Shown here: positions 23,468-35,176 of the stretch, piece by piece | Position numbering within the stretch: the first letter of the stretch is position 1 | How the letters are laid out: every line of letters begins with the position of its first letter | From: Combretum micranthum | Taxonomy: Eukaryota; Streptophyta; Magnoliopsida; Myrtales; Combretaceae | Assembly: GCA_024138025.1 (NCBI GenBank) | Contig: JAMXBD010003404.1 | Coordinates: 1 to 64,000, forward strand | Direction of reading: 5' to 3' | DNA: 64,000 nt | Program-made: the position numbers and the translations under genes | The notes under the pieces: model-generated | What the model saw: the letters and a program-made list of their open reading frames with translations, nothing else | Databases searched by the model: none | What the model was told of the DNA's origin: nothing

Positions 23468-23480
23468 GCTGCCCCTCTTT
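23468..23480 (-). other. Polypurine tract, element B
   Basis: Reverse complement AAAGAGGGGCAGC, directly before the 3' LTR start TGTAGACACC on the minus strand. Confidence 0.8.
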
Positions 23481-23619
23481 GTGGTGAAGTTTGAATAAAA
23501 CTTTGCCACAAAGACAAAAGATAGCTAATTTTTGCCCTTTGACAGAATCTAGGTCGTCATTTTTGGACTTCTAGACAAATGGTATCAACTTGACAGGATA
23601 GACTTGGTCATTTGGGCTT

Positions 23620-23850
23620 GGTCACCATCTGGAATGGAAAGACTTTTGACCTTTGTCTTGATCACCATCTTAAAAGGATGGATTTTTGAATTCTGTCTTG
23701 ATCACCATCTTGAGTGGATGGATTTCTGAATTCTGTCTTGATCACCATCTTGAGTGGATGGATTTCTGAATTTTGTCTTGATCACCATCTTGAGTGGATG
23801 GATTTCTGAATTCTGTCTTGATCACCATCTAAGTGGATGGATTTGAATTT
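23620..23850 (-). repeat. 40-bp tandem repeat, 6 units (last partial)
   Basis: GATCACCATCT-type starts recur at 23620, 23660, 23700, 23740, 23780 and 23820, exactly 40 bp apart. Units carry GGATGGATTTCTGAATTCTG. The final unit has a deletion that leads into the 33-bp form. Confidence 0.9.
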
Positions 23851-24276
23851 GGTCACCATCTCGAAAGGATGGATTTTGAATTTGGTCACCATCTCGAAAG
23901 GATGGATTTTGAATTTGGGTCACCATCTCGAAAGGATGGATTTTGTATTTGGTCACCATCTCGAAAGGATGGATTTTGTATTTGGTCACCATCTCGAAAG
24001 GATGGATTTTGTATTTGGTCACCATCTCGAAAGGATGGATTTTGTATTTGGTCACCATCTCGAAAGGATGGATTTTGAATTTGGTCACCATCTCGAAAGG
24101 ATGGATTTTGAATTTGGTCACCATCTCAAAGGATGGATTTTGTATTTGGTCACCATCTCGAAAGGATGGATTTGAATTTGGTCACCATCTCTAAGGATGG
24201 ATTTTGAATTGGTCACCATCTCGAAAGGATGGATTTTGATTTGGTCACCATCTCGAAAGGATGGATTTTGATTTTG
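23851..24276 (-). repeat. 33-bp minisatellite, 13 units
   Basis: GGTCACCATCTCGAAAGGAT starts at 23851, 23884, 23918, 23951, 23984, 24017, 24050, 24083, 24116, 24148, 24180, 24211 and 24243. Spacing is 33 bp with a few 31-34 bp variants. Units differ mainly at one position (GAATTT or GTATTT), so the array is well homogenised. It evidently derives from the neighbouring 40-bp unit. Confidence 0.95.
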
Positions 24277-24666
24277 TCAGTACTAGACTATCTGTCGAGT
24301 CTAGACTGAGGGTACTTGTGAATTTTTAGTCCACTGGGAGTTTTTTTATGAAATTTTGGTTCCATATCTAACATATGATAAAAAGCATGCTTCAATTTTC
24401 TATCAAAATTAGTTATCCTTGCAGTAATATTTTCTTTTAAAATAAGAACAATCAACAGACCAAACTGTATAAACGCATTCATTCAGCATTATAAGATGCT
24501 CAAATTCTTTCTCTGATGATTCAAATGGTGTTTGGTTGTAAATTATTTGGAAGAATTTTGTGGGTCAGGCTTTGATCCGACTTCAGAGAATTTCAGGGAT
24601 ATCAACTTTGCTTATAATTAATTAAAATAAAATCAATTGATCACTTGAAATGACAAATTTTATTGA

Positions 24667-25860
24667 TCAAGGATAATACAACTTTACAGCATCTGAGTTC
24701 ACAGGATCCTTTAAATCGGGTCCATCCATTTGGGAAAGGATTAATGCTCCTCCCCAAGACCTTCTTCACTATATATGGTCCTTCATAATTTGGTGTGAAC
24801 TTTCCCAATCTTGCACATTTGGCAGTACTTTTCTCAGAACCAAATCACCTTCTTGGAAATTTCTTGGCTTGACTTTCTTATTAAATGCTCTAGCCATCCT
24901 TTGTTGATATAATTGCCCATGACACATGGCAGTCAATCTTTTTTCATCTAAAAGATTTAACTGTTCAACCTTTGTCTAACCCATTCAGCTTCTTCGAGCT
25001 CTGTTTCAGCCAATACTCGGAGTGAAGGAATCTCAACTTCTACTGGTAAAACGGCTTCAGTTCCATATACCAGGGAATAGGGCGTTGCCCCAGTTGACAC
25101 TCTTACAGAGTTCGATACGCCATCAATGCTAATGGGAGCATTTCATGCCAATCCTTGTATGCAATTGTCATCTTCTCAATGATTCTCTTGATGTTTTTGT
25201 TGGCGGCTTCTACTGCTCCATTCATCTGTGGGCGATATGGAGTGGAATTCGGTGTTTAATCTTGAATTGCTGACATAAATCAGTCATTGCATTGTTGTTC
25301 AGATTTGTACCATTATCGGTAACGATACTTTCTGGAGTTCCATATCGAGCAATGATATCTCTTTTGATGAATCGCACCACAACGGCTTTTGTCACACTGG
25401 CGTATGAAGCTTTCAACCCACTTGGTGAAGTAATCGATTGCAACTAGTATGAATCGATGACCATTTGAAGCTTTTGGCGAAATTGGCCCAATTACATCTA
25501 TTCCCCACATTGAGAAAGGCCACGGTGTCGACATTGACTGTAATTCCTTCGGAGGAGCATTTATCTTGTTTGCGTAAATTTGACATAAATGACAAGATCT
25601 CACATGTTTGATACAGTCCGATTCCATGGTTAACCAGAAATATCCTAGCCTCATAATCTTTTTAGCTAGCATATATCCGTTCATATGAGGTCCACATACT
25701 CCCTCATGAACTTCTTCCATTAATTTTTGAGCTTCTTTTTCATCTACACATCTCAACAGGGTTGTATCGAAGACCTTCTGTATAAGGTATCTCCACTTAA
25801 CAAGAAATGACTTGCCAGACGCCTCAATGATTTCTGATCCTTTTTTGTAGCACACTCAGG
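24667..25860 (-). pseudogene. Integrase of pol, element B, broken
   Basis: Read on the minus strand it has EEVHEGVCGPHMNGYMLAKK and SCHLCQ of the zinc-binding N-terminus, aspartate in GIDVIGP (codon complement 25496-25498), aspartate in VTDNGTN (25315-25317) and glutamate in the NGAVEAA region (25208-25210). The last two are out of frame with each other because of a frameshift near 25235. The C-terminus ends LYYP with TGA at 24667-24669. Further breaks lie near 25400, 25120 and 24800. Same structure as the A integrase and no chromodomain. Confidence 0.88.
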
Positions 25861-25984
25861 ATAGCTACCTGTTTGCAAGAAAATTTTGATATCTTGAAAC
25901 CATGGTTCACTTGACTCAATCACAGCACAGAATGCGGGTTCACTTCTTATTCGGACTTGCAAAGGTTGTCTTGCTCCTTCAGTG

Positions 25985-26375
25985 AATTGGATCAAAGAGG
26001 CCAGAGTAGCCAATGCATCAGCAAATTGATTCTGAGTTCTCGGCACATAAGTGAAGGAAATTTCTTTGAATCTTCCTGCTAACTCAGCCAAGTGATTATG
26101 ATAAGGAATCAACTTGGGATCCTTAGTTTTGAACTCGCCTCGAGTTTGGAAAATGATAAGTGATGAATCTCCAAACACTTCGAGCTCCTCGATATTCATT
26201 TGAATTGCCATTTCTAATCCCATGATGCATGCCTCGTATTCCGCTACATTATTTGTGTAAGGAAACATTAATCTGGCTGATGCCGGGAACTGTTCTTCTT
26301 TTGGTGAGATGAGGACTGCCCTATTCCACACCCGTATACATTGGCTGCTCCATCGAAATACAACTTCCAACTGTT
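25985..26375 (-). pseudogene. Archaeal-type RNase H (aRNH), element B, broken
   Basis: NNVAEYEACIMGLEMAIQMN, EVFGDSSLIIF and FADALATLA give the glutamate and two of the aspartates of the RNase H active site. The first aspartate (YFDGAAN) is read in another frame near 26355, so a frameshift lies just inside the domain. The rest is open for about 200 codons (26370 down to 25753). It sits between the gypsy RNase H and integrase, the Tat/Ogre arrangement. Confidence 0.85.
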
Positions 26376-26429
26376 GCTTTCGGTTCTGTTTCTGCTATCC
26401 TGATGCCTTCATCTGGAAACTGATCTTGT

Positions 26430-26905
26430 TCCTTTAATTCTTCATCATCAACTGGGCTTTCTGCAGTTGATCAGCTAAAACTTGTCCTTTGACTGAACTT
26501 TGACTTACATAAGTGATATCAAATTCAGAAAGCAGCATCTGCCATTTCGAGATTCGACCAACCAAAGCCGGTTTGCTGCTAAGTATCGCAATGGATCATG
26601 CTTCGTAATCAACTCGATCGAGTAGAAGAGCGTATACTGCTAAGTCTGTGCATAACCCATACTAATGCACAGCAGGTCTTTTCTATCTCTGAATACTTTT
26701 GTTCTCCATTTGAGAATTTCTTGCTTAAATAATAAACAGCTCTTTCTTTTCCTTCCTCATCTTTTTGCCCGAGCACACAACCCATGGATTCAGGAAGAAT
26801 TGTCAAGTACAAGAACAACGGTTTCCCCGGTTTTGGAGTAACCAGTACTGGTGGATTCGTCAGATATTGCTTTATTTCGTCATTCCATTCAATTAGGGCA
26901 TTCTT
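26430..26905 (-). pseudogene. Ty3/Gypsy RNase H domain of pol, element B, broken
   Basis: LPESMGCVLGQKDEEGKERA, VYYLSKKFSNGEQKYSEIEK and TCCALVW are readable on the minus strand, followed by the LLSEFDITYVSQSSVKGQ junction near 26480-26540. A frameshift around 26630 separates the halves. Confidence 0.8.
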
Positions 26906-28052
26906 CTTCAGCAGTTTAAACAGCGGTTGGCACTTATCAGTCAACTGTGATATGAATCGAGCAATGTAATTCAATCTTCCCAAGAGGCCTCTGATTTCTT
27001 TTAATGTTTTTGGTGGAGGCAAATCCTGAATTGCCTTGACTTATCAGGATCGATTTCTATCCCTTTTTGGCTAACCATGAATCCTAATAATTTTCCAGAT
27101 GTCACTCCGAAAGTGCATTTTTCTGGATTCAATTTCAACTGAAACTTCCTTAATCTTTCAAAAAGCTTCCTTAACACCACTACATGATCCTCTCCTTCCT
27201 TTGTCTTGGCGATCATGTCATCTACATATACTTCCACCTCTTTGTGCATCATATCATGAAGTATAGCAAGCATTGCTCGTTGATAAGTTGCCCCGGCATT
27301 CTTGAGACCGAAAGGCATGACTTTGTAACAAAAGGTTCCCCAGGCTGTAACGAATGTGGTTTTGACCTTATCTTCTTCGGCCATTAATATCTGATTATAC
27401 CCTGAAAATCCATCCATGAATGAAAATAGATGATTTCCAGCGGTATTGTCCACTAAAACATCGATGTGAGGCAACGGGAAATTATCTTTCGGGGTTGCTT
27501 TGTTTAGATCTCTGAAATCCACACAGATTCTTACTTTCCCGTTTTTCTTAAGTACTGGCACTAATTTGATACCCAATCCGAATAATCAGAAACCTCAATG
27601 AATCCTACTTCAAGCAACTTTTTTACTTCATCCTTGATTTGGAGGAGTAAATCTGGCCTAAATCGCCTTAATTTTTGCTTTTTAGGTTTAAAATCCTCCT
27701 TTGTTGGCAATTTGTGAACCACAATGGATGGGTCTAAACCGGCATATCGCTATACGACCATGCAAAAACATCCAAGTATTCTAGTAACTTGGTTAAATCT
27801 TGTGCCGTGCTCTCAGGCAATTTTCCCCCTATCCTCAGATTCCTAGGGTTTTCGCTTGTTCCCAAATTAATCACTTCAATGGTTTCGGGAATTTCAATCC
27901 TTCCTTGTTCAAAATTTTGCCAAATTTCTTGTGTTCTAAATTGATAATCAATATCATCTTCAACGTCTAACCCAGTAGAGTTAGAGGTGATATTGATATT
28001 TTCATTAATTATACGCGCGAGATATCCCTGAACTTCATCACAATTGTCGAAT
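26906..28052 (-). pseudogene. Reverse transcriptase domain of pol, element B, broken
   Basis: After the intron acceptor the frame reads FDNCDEVQGYLARIINENIN, then NLGTSENPRNLRIGGKLPES. RT motifs are ICVDFRDLN, FMDGFSGYNQILMAEEDKV, FGLKNAGATYQRAM and the catalytic YVDD (codons at 27217-27228). The segment 27576-27001 is open; frameshifts near 27740, 27590 and 27030 separate the flanking parts. All residues of the RT palm box are present. Confidence 0.9.
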
Positions 28053-28207
28053 CTGGTTGAATATGAATGAGGAATGTATGAGAATATGTGAAAGCACAAA
28101 CAGAAATAAATTTCATTAAACTGGGACGGTGTTTAAGTACACTTATTTGAGCATCACATAATACTGAAAAACACAAAACACAAATCTAGTCTTAGATAAG
28201 TTCTTAC
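28053..28207 (-). other. Candidate Ogre-type intron between gag-pro and pol
   Basis: The donor GTAAGAAC begins at 28207 (minus) and contains the gag-pro stop TAA (28204-28206). The acceptor is CAACCAG ending at 28053, 155 bp on. The exon before the donor ends in two bases of a codon (AA), and the exon after the acceptor begins A-TTC-GAC-AAT, so splicing would give AAA-TTC-GAC and keep the frame into pol. The closer TTTTTCAG at about 28154 would give an immediate stop. Splicing of Ogre RNA at this place is established; these exact sites are my inference. Confidence 0.6.
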
Positions 28208-29001
28208 TTAAAAGACTTAATACTAGCGCAAGGCACAGAGAACCAATTTCTCAAGATCATTTCTTTGGATGAAGCATCTTCTTTGATATCATCTGGCTGC
28301 TGGATATGATGTGGCTTTGGAAAGGAATGGCTGATGTGAGGGATTTTGATAATTGGATCATACTCCTTGTCGAGCTTCCTCCTTCTCATTTGGTTTTTCA
28401 TTTCTGCCACTTCAGCACAGTGGGGGAATAACCCAGTCCAAAGGTTCCCACCTGAGCTTCTTTTCATCATTCATCATACAGACTTCGTCAAACATTTGGA
28501 GCCCGAAGTCTTCTTCTCCTTCTTTTCCAATGTAAGGGACAGCGTCTCTTTAAATGGCATAATCCTGTTCTCCCATAACAGTGATGAGTTGACCATTGGC
28601 TATGAACTTAACCTTCTGGTGCAGGCTTGATGGTATTGCCCTGGCAGCATGGATCCATGGTCTTCCCAACAGCAGATTGAATGTTCTGGGGATATCAATC
28701 ACTTGGAAAGGAATAATGAAAGTTTGAGGCCCGATGGTGACTTCTAACTCCACTTCACCTATTATATCTCTTTTTGACCATCAAAAGCACGAACCACAGT
28801 AGAGCTTGGTTTGATGTCTGACGGTTCAATCCCCAATAGGCTCAAAGTGGCTAAGGGGCACACATTCAAAGAGGATCCATTGTCAACTAATACTCGAGAG
28901 ATGACTTTCCACAGCTTTTGACTACAATGAAGAGGGCTTGTTATGTTGATCCCCTTCCTCTCCCAGTTCTTCAGATGAGAAAATGATTTGCTCATTTGCA
29001 A
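28204..29001 (-). pseudogene. Aspartic protease and gag-pro tail, element B, broken
   Basis: VLVDNGSSLNVCPLATLSLL has the active-site aspartate at 28882-28884 (complement). The domain end DIPRTFNLLLGRPWIHAARA lies near 28640-28690. Three reading frames are needed (29001-28762, 28753-28550, 28470-28204), so there are at least two frameshifts. The last piece ends SFK-TAA at the splice donor. Confidence 0.85.
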
Positions 29002-30841
29002 AGATTGAGTTGATTATATGCCCCAAGGCTTCTTCTGATACACCTCTGGAACTTTCACTTCTTCTAAGGCTTTGAAAAGAGCCTCACGGTGTACATTAGA
29101 GCTAATCAGCAGACTCATGAGCGATATTTGGGCAGGTTTTTGGCCAACTGCTCGACAACTTTGTATTCACTTGCTTTCATCAGTTTTGCCAATGCTGACT
29201 TCTCTTCATCTTTCTTCCCTTCTTCATTTTGCTGCTGTGGCATATTCACAGTTGCATTCTTCCGGTCGACTCATAAACTCTTCCTGAGCGAGTAAGGCCA
29301 CCAACCATGGCCATTGAAGCATGATTTACCGCTTATAATCAAATGGAGCGGCTTTATAATCACTCACAGCAAGGGGTATCTGAAAGGTATAGTCTTGGCT
29401 TTGATGAAGTTGAATCTTCACATGCCTTTGCCTATCTCGATTTTGATGGATCTAGGTCCACCTTCATCATGCACACAAGCTCTTCTGGATCCGGAATTCA
29501 GCGGTAATCATATTGATAACGGTCCATGGTTTGGCAATGGGTTAGTAGAGACGTTTGGAGCTTCAATGAAATCCAACTGGATGACTTTTGCATCAATAAG
29601 ATCTTGGATTTTATGCCTAAGCCTCCAGCAGCTGTCTGTTGAGTGCCCGATTTGCCCCATGTGATATTCACACTTCAGCTCAGGATTGTAATTTTTAGGC
29701 CTGTAGTCTTCCCTAGGCTTCGAGGTTGATCAGATTATCGGCCCTTAGTTTAGCTAATACTTGGCTAAGGGGAACCGGAATTCGAGTGAAGTTCCGCCTG
29801 TTGAACCTTGATTGTTGATTTGGGACTGCACTTTGTTGAGTCTGATCCTTATTCTGATTTTGATTCTGATTTGTTGACAACACGAATGACTTAGTGGGGC
29901 CAGTTGCACCTGAAGTGTTGACCATGCTGACGGTTGAATCTTTCCTTTGTATGGGACATTTCTTGGTGCAGTATATTTCTTTTCTTGTTGCAATTTTCCT
30001 GCTGAAATTGCATTCTCAATCCTGCATCCAGCTATCACCACTTCTGAGAAACTTGCTGATGCATGCCCAACAGATGGGAAAAGAAAGGTTCCTCTAATGT
30101 GTTGATAAAAGTGAAAGTGAGGTCCTTTTCAGGCATCGGGGTGGTGATCCTTGCAGCCAATGCTCTCCAGCGCTGAGCATACTCCTTGAAAGTCTCTTCT
30201 TTCTTCTTCTTCAGATTGCTTAAATCCCATACCGAGGGCGCCATCTCAATGTTAAACTTATACTGATTAAAAAATGCCCTAGCCAACTTGTCCCAAGTAT
30301 CAATTTCTGATGGTCTAATTGGGCGTACCAGGCCAAAGCAGCACCAGTAAGACTGTCCTGGAAGGTTTGCACCATCAGCTTGTCAAACTTTGCGTATTGC
30401 CCCATTCGTCGTACATACAATCTGGTATGCATATTAGGACAACCTGTCCCGTCATATTTTTCAAATTCGGTGCCTTAAATTTCTCAGGGAAGGCACCTTC
30501 CTCATATTGAGGCAAATTCAGGATCGCGGTTTGATCAAAACCATCGAACGTCTTCATTTTCTCAAGCAGTTTTCTCTCCATTCTTTAGCCTGAGCTTCCA
30601 GTTCTTTCTTCAACTCAGCCGCATTAAACTCATTTGGTGACTCCTCTTGCTGAATAAGCTGTCCCTCAATTTCTTTTCCTTTCTGTGCCCTTGAGGATTC
30701 TTCAGAAGTTGTGGGGGTCTTAAGTTGTGCAAGACTTGTGTTAAAGCCTGCATCTGTTCAGCAATTCCAAGGAGGGTTTGTTCCACGGTGTTGAGTCTTT
30801 GCTCATGGTCTGGTCTGTGGGGTTGTCCCGGTGTTAGACAT
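29002..30841 (-). pseudogene. gag (Ogre/Tat type), element B, broken
   Basis: The ATG at 30841-30839 gives MSNTGTTPQTRP before a frame break. Capsid parts include TFQDSLTGAALAWYAQL (near 30340) and FKEYAQRWRALAARITT (near 30150-30190). The zinc knuckle near 29610-29670 has the variant spacing C-X2-H-X5-H-X4-C (CEYHMGQIGHSTDSC). The coiled-coil-like N-terminus (EQTLLGIAEQMQALTQVL) precedes the capsid. Several frameshifts are present. Same layout as A gag. Confidence 0.85.
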
Positions 30842-31190
30842 CTTAGCTCGGGATCTGGTAACAATAGGGCTCCTAACCGGCTTGGACGCTATCTTTCAAG
30901 TTTTTGACTTAAACTCGAATTTGCTAGACCTGGACATTTATTTTTATTAATATTCTTTAAAGAATAAATGAATTAATATACATATGCAAGAATGTAGATA
31001 TGCTATCACACAGATGCAAATGGGGATATTGACCAATGATTTAAAAAAAAACATTTGTATTAAAAGATAATGTTTGACATAACAAAAACTTCTAATGGTT
31101 TAGAAACCTTATTTCCTAGTGACTGAATCAAAACTACTTTCTAATGGTTTCAAAGAACCTTGATTCCTAAGGACTAAACCTAAACCAACT
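30842..31190 (-). other. Spacer between ORF1 and gag, element B
   Basis: AT-rich and without a supported frame; equivalent to 7044-7370 of A. Confidence 0.5.
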
Positions 31191-32710
31191 AAACCAGTCT
31201 TCTTGTCTTAGTGGGGCAAACAATCTTGTCTTCCAGGGCTAGAATTTTCTTTCGAGCTGCCTTCAACTCGCCTCTAAGAATGCAATTCTGCTTCCAGCAC
31301 TTTGCAGGCGATCCACCATTTCCCTCTCTCTTTCTTGGAAATCTCGGTGACATACTTCCAGGCGAGCCGAAACAGCTTCCATGTAAGCAGTTGTTTCAGG
31401 GTCAGGTTCCGATGGTGCTGGTTGAAGGACATCGGGAGCTTCATATCGATATCCTTATTCTTCTTCATTTGGCTAGCCACATACCACCTGGTTGCTCTAT
31501 ACTTCTTGGTTTCCTTACTTTCTGGCTCGACTTCAAAAACTGGCTTCACCTCTCTATTTTCCCATATAGCTCGGATTTGATTTAGCTTGAATTCTTTAGC
31601 TGGTAGTATCTTGGTTGGATCCAGATAATCTAGAGTGACTTGCTCCAAATTAGGCTTGACAGTAATATCTTGCAGCATACCATACTGTCTGATAACACTT
31701 GAGGGTAATAACCAGTACAGCCGGTGAGTCCAATTAGGGGCACTGCCATGTATTCCTTGCAACTTAGGATGGCACAGGGCTTTTGAACCAGCGAGCTTGC
31801 CACATCATGTCTTCAGGTGGCATGTCTTCAAGAATGGCAATTATATCCCATAGAGGATGATCATCTTCCATGTGGACCCTTTCAGCAAAAGATTGGATGA
31901 GATCATATTTCAGACTGATGAGGGATCCATTAGCCAATTCTTTTCCATAGTGCTTAATGTGGCTAGCAAACCAAACCATCAGTAAGTGCATGCTTGCTTT
32001 GAACTTGCCCTGTCCTTTAGACTTGATGTGATTCAGACTACGGACTTGTTCGGCTAGAAGAGCGGGAACATAGGATTTGCCAGCTAAATATTGAGAAACC
32101 AGCTCTATGACCCGGAAGTGGATGAACAAGTTGCCATTAGGGAAGAGAATGGTTGCAAAAGCAGCTACTATGAAGGCATTAACCCGGTTTTCTTCCCAAA
32201 CTTCAAGTGGTATACTGAAAGTGGCTCGGTTGCTTTTAAAGTATTCAGGGGTTCCAAACCAGTCCATCAGTGTGGTTAGCCGGATGCAATATTCATTGCA
32301 ATCATTGATGCTTCAATTATTGGTCCCCTCTTGATCCCAAAAAATTCTGAGATAACACGGACCGGGCTATGCTTGAAGTTCGGAACATAGATTCCTTCAG
32401 AGGTAGGAGGTGCTTGGAGTAGTCTAGTATATTCCTCAATGGTCGGGCTAAGTACATGCTGACCCAAACGGAAGACAACTTCTTCAGGTTCCCATAGATG
32501 AGTGAGGGCTCGGAACATGGTGAATGGAACATGGATCTTTGGTAGGCTGAGGATTGGGCCTAACCTATCCTCAATGAATGACTTTTGGACCGGACTAAAA
32601 CTGACAAACCATCGGTCCAGTAGGAGCATTGGATCTTTGAAAGGTTCCACTCGATTTTCTCTAATAAGGCGAGCCCATAAGCTATCGCTACTGTCGGTTG
32701 AAGACATCAT
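31191..32710 (-). pseudogene. ORF1 upstream of gag (DUF7745-like), element B, broken
   Basis: Begins MMSSTDSSDSLWARLIREN at 32710 and ends with TAG at 31191-31193. Three long open pieces cover it: 32710-32276, 32267-31764 and 31762-31274, so only small frameshifts separate them and B keeps this gene better than A. Conserved parts are DPMLLLDRWFVSFSPVQ, PTIEEYTRLLQAPPTS, WEENRVNAFIVAAFATILFP, then a charged, coiled-coil-like C-terminal third. No signal peptide or membrane segment. It resembles the ORF1 of Ogre elements; the function is not known. Confidence 0.8.
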
Positions 32711-33269
32711 TTTCTGAAATTTTTTAAAGGTATAAGCTAATATTTACAAAATTTTTTTTTTTGACAGCTTTTATATTTTTTGAATTTTCTTTAAGTATTT
32801 TTTTTAAGTATTTACATATGTACATTTATATTTCAACTCCATTTTTTTAGAAAAAGTTGGTCATATCCCATGCTAATGAATGCATGATTTGGTAAGGTTC
32901 TATAGGTTCCCCGATTTAGTGGTACTAAACCGGAGTGGGAGGACATTTCTTGATCTAGAGGGTGGAAAGCCACAGCCCCCGGACCTTACTTCGTCCTCCT
33001 CGCTTAGGCTCTTAAGACGGCCCTGGTACGACCGTATCTAGCACACAATCATGCTAATGCAAATGCAAATGCAAATGCAAAAACAAACAATCAAGCTTTT
33101 TTTTCTATTTTACATATTTGCAAGGTTAGTATATTTACAAAACAATTATTCAATATAATATACAAATAAATATATATTCACATGGTAATTTACAAAAATA
33201 AGCAAGGATAAATTCAAAATTTAATTCCGAAGTGGCTAGCCCTCTTTTTTTTAAAAAAAATTTAAATAA
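32711..33269 (-). other. Element B 5' leader
   Basis: Non-coding, AT-rich. The block 32880-33050 is homologous to 5230-5400 of A. Confidence 0.5.
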
Positions 33270-33287
33270 TCCCCAGTGGAGTCGCCA
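33270..33287 (-). other. Primer binding site (tRNA-Arg type), element B
   Basis: TGGCGACTCCACTGGGGA on the minus strand, three bases after the LTR end. Intact form of the motif seen at 4943 in A. Confidence 0.85.
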
Positions 33288-34485
33288 AGCTGTCGAGCCT
33301 GGATTTTTCCACTATCTGGTTCATTTCTCCTAACCCGATTCACATTAAACCCGAACCCATTTAACATGAATCCTCGACTAGGGGTTAAAAGAAATTTTAA
33401 TTTTTGAAAACTTTTAGAGTCGCCACCCGATATAAATCGGGAAAAAATAAAAAGCTAGGATCAATGGGTCGGTTGATCCTAACTTAGCTACTAGTCTGCG
33501 AAAATTTGATTTAAAAACAAACTTTTAAAACCAGATATCATGGATTCGGGGGCTAACCTATTAAAACCAAATCGGTTACCACTTTTGGAATTTTAAATTT
33601 ATAATCTATCCTTTATGCTCAAAAATCAATAAAATTATAACAAATATTTACAAGTCAAATCATTCATTTTTATTTTTTTTATTATTTTTTAGAATAATAT
33701 CAACAAAATACTTATATTTACAAAATATTTATTCACAATATTAAAAAAAAAAATTTTTTTTTTTAATGTCGCCCCGCAGGTGCCTACGTACTCGCTAATC
33801 GAGATCAGACAAAACGTAGTTCTTTTAAAAAGAACTTTAATTTGTTGATCAATTTTAATTTTTGAACTTTCTCACTTTAAGTTCATTAAATTTTAATTTT
33901 TATGAAAATCATTTTTGATGATCCTATGATCTAATCAATTGATTTTTCATTTCATGAAAATACAATTTTTCTAAGTCCAAAAATCATTTTTTTTTTTAAA
34001 TTTTGGTTTTGGAAAATCCAATTTTATCATTTTTATTTATTTTTATCATTATTATTATTTTATTATTTTTTTATCATCACATAAATTCACAACATATTCA
34101 AATATTTTACAATAATTAAAATTATTTTTCATGCATTAAATACGCATTTCTAAAAGCAATTTATGTATAAATACATATTAAAAATATTCAAAAATATCAA
34201 AAAAAATAAATTTATATGAAAAATAATTATTTTGATTTTTCTGGATTTTTCTGAATTTTTCTGAATTTTTTATGAATTTTTGAATTTTTTACTATTTTTG
34301 CTATTTTTGAAATTAATTATATAATAAAATAATAATAAAATAATGGATTGACCTGGACTGTTGGATGCGGATGCGATCTGGATCGTCTGATCTGAAGACC
34401 AATCCTAGCCGTCTGATTCGTTGACTCGATCTGGGGCGTTAATCACTTGATTGAATCTGGCCGCTGATCTGCTTGATCAAATATG

Positions 34486-34672
34486 GACCGTCTGATCTGG
34501 ATGATTGAATCTAGGCCGCTGATCTGCTTGATCAAATCTGGACTGTCTGATCTAGATGATTGAATCTGGGCCGCTGATCTGCTTGATCAAATCTGGACCG
34601 TCTGATCTAGATGATTGAATCTGGGCCGCTGATCTGCTTGATCAAATCTGGACCGTCTGATCTGGGCTGACC
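34486..34672 (-). repeat. 55-bp tandem repeat in B 5' LTR, 4 units
   Basis: GACCGTCTGATCT (second copy GACTGTCTGATCT) every 55 bp. Same copy number as in the 3' LTR. Confidence 0.9.
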
Positions 34673-35167
34673 GTTGACGTTGACCGTTGACCAGTGGCGG
34701 TTGGACTTCGGATTTTTTCGGGTAGGATTTTCGGGTCGGATCTGACCCGATCGGGCGAAAAGATGAAGTCGGTGGTTTCAAACGCTTCATCGGCCGTCCC
34801 TGGTGGTTGTTGACTCCACAAGTTTGTCGGCCCGACTCCTATGGTGGTGGCGCGTCGTTGGTGGTGGTGGTTCTCGCCCAGAACCACCAGAAGCGGCGGT
34901 TCGCGGTGGTGGTTGCCGGCAGCTCAATCGGAAATTTAAAAAAATTTGCAGAACTCAATTCGAACAAATTGATCAAATCTAAGCACACTTGATCACTTTA
35001 AACTTGTTCCTAAAGCTCCTCAAACACTCAAATTGGATCGAAATTGATCCAAGATCTTCGAATTTCAAATTTTCTCTCTTAAGAACCCTAAGCTTCGAAA
35101 TTTTCAAATTCTTTCATTCTGATTGTGTTTGTTGAAATTGAATTGTGCTTTTTGATCATAGTATCCT

Positions 35168-35176
35168 CTATTTATA
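35168..35176 (-). promoter_or_regulatory. TATA box of B 5' LTR
   Basis: TATAAATAG on the minus strand; it should drive transcription of B. Confidence 0.6.

Larger units (their letters stand above)
23481..24666 (-). other. Element B 3' UTR
   Basis: Non-coding region between the integrase stop and the polypurine tract, dominated by the two minisatellite blocks listed next. The remainder (24277-24666) is AT-rich with no gene. The open frames on both strands over the array come from its 33-bp (3 x 11) period. Confidence 0.8.

Noticed and set aside
23822..24194. Open reading frames on both strands across 23822-24194 with 11-residue repeats
   Set aside because: They arise from the 33-bp period of a non-coding minisatellite (3 x 11); both strands are open and neither has a conserved start.
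28154..28168. TTTTTCAG as intron acceptor in element B
   Set aside because: Joining the donor here gives a stop within three codons and the site is not present in A.
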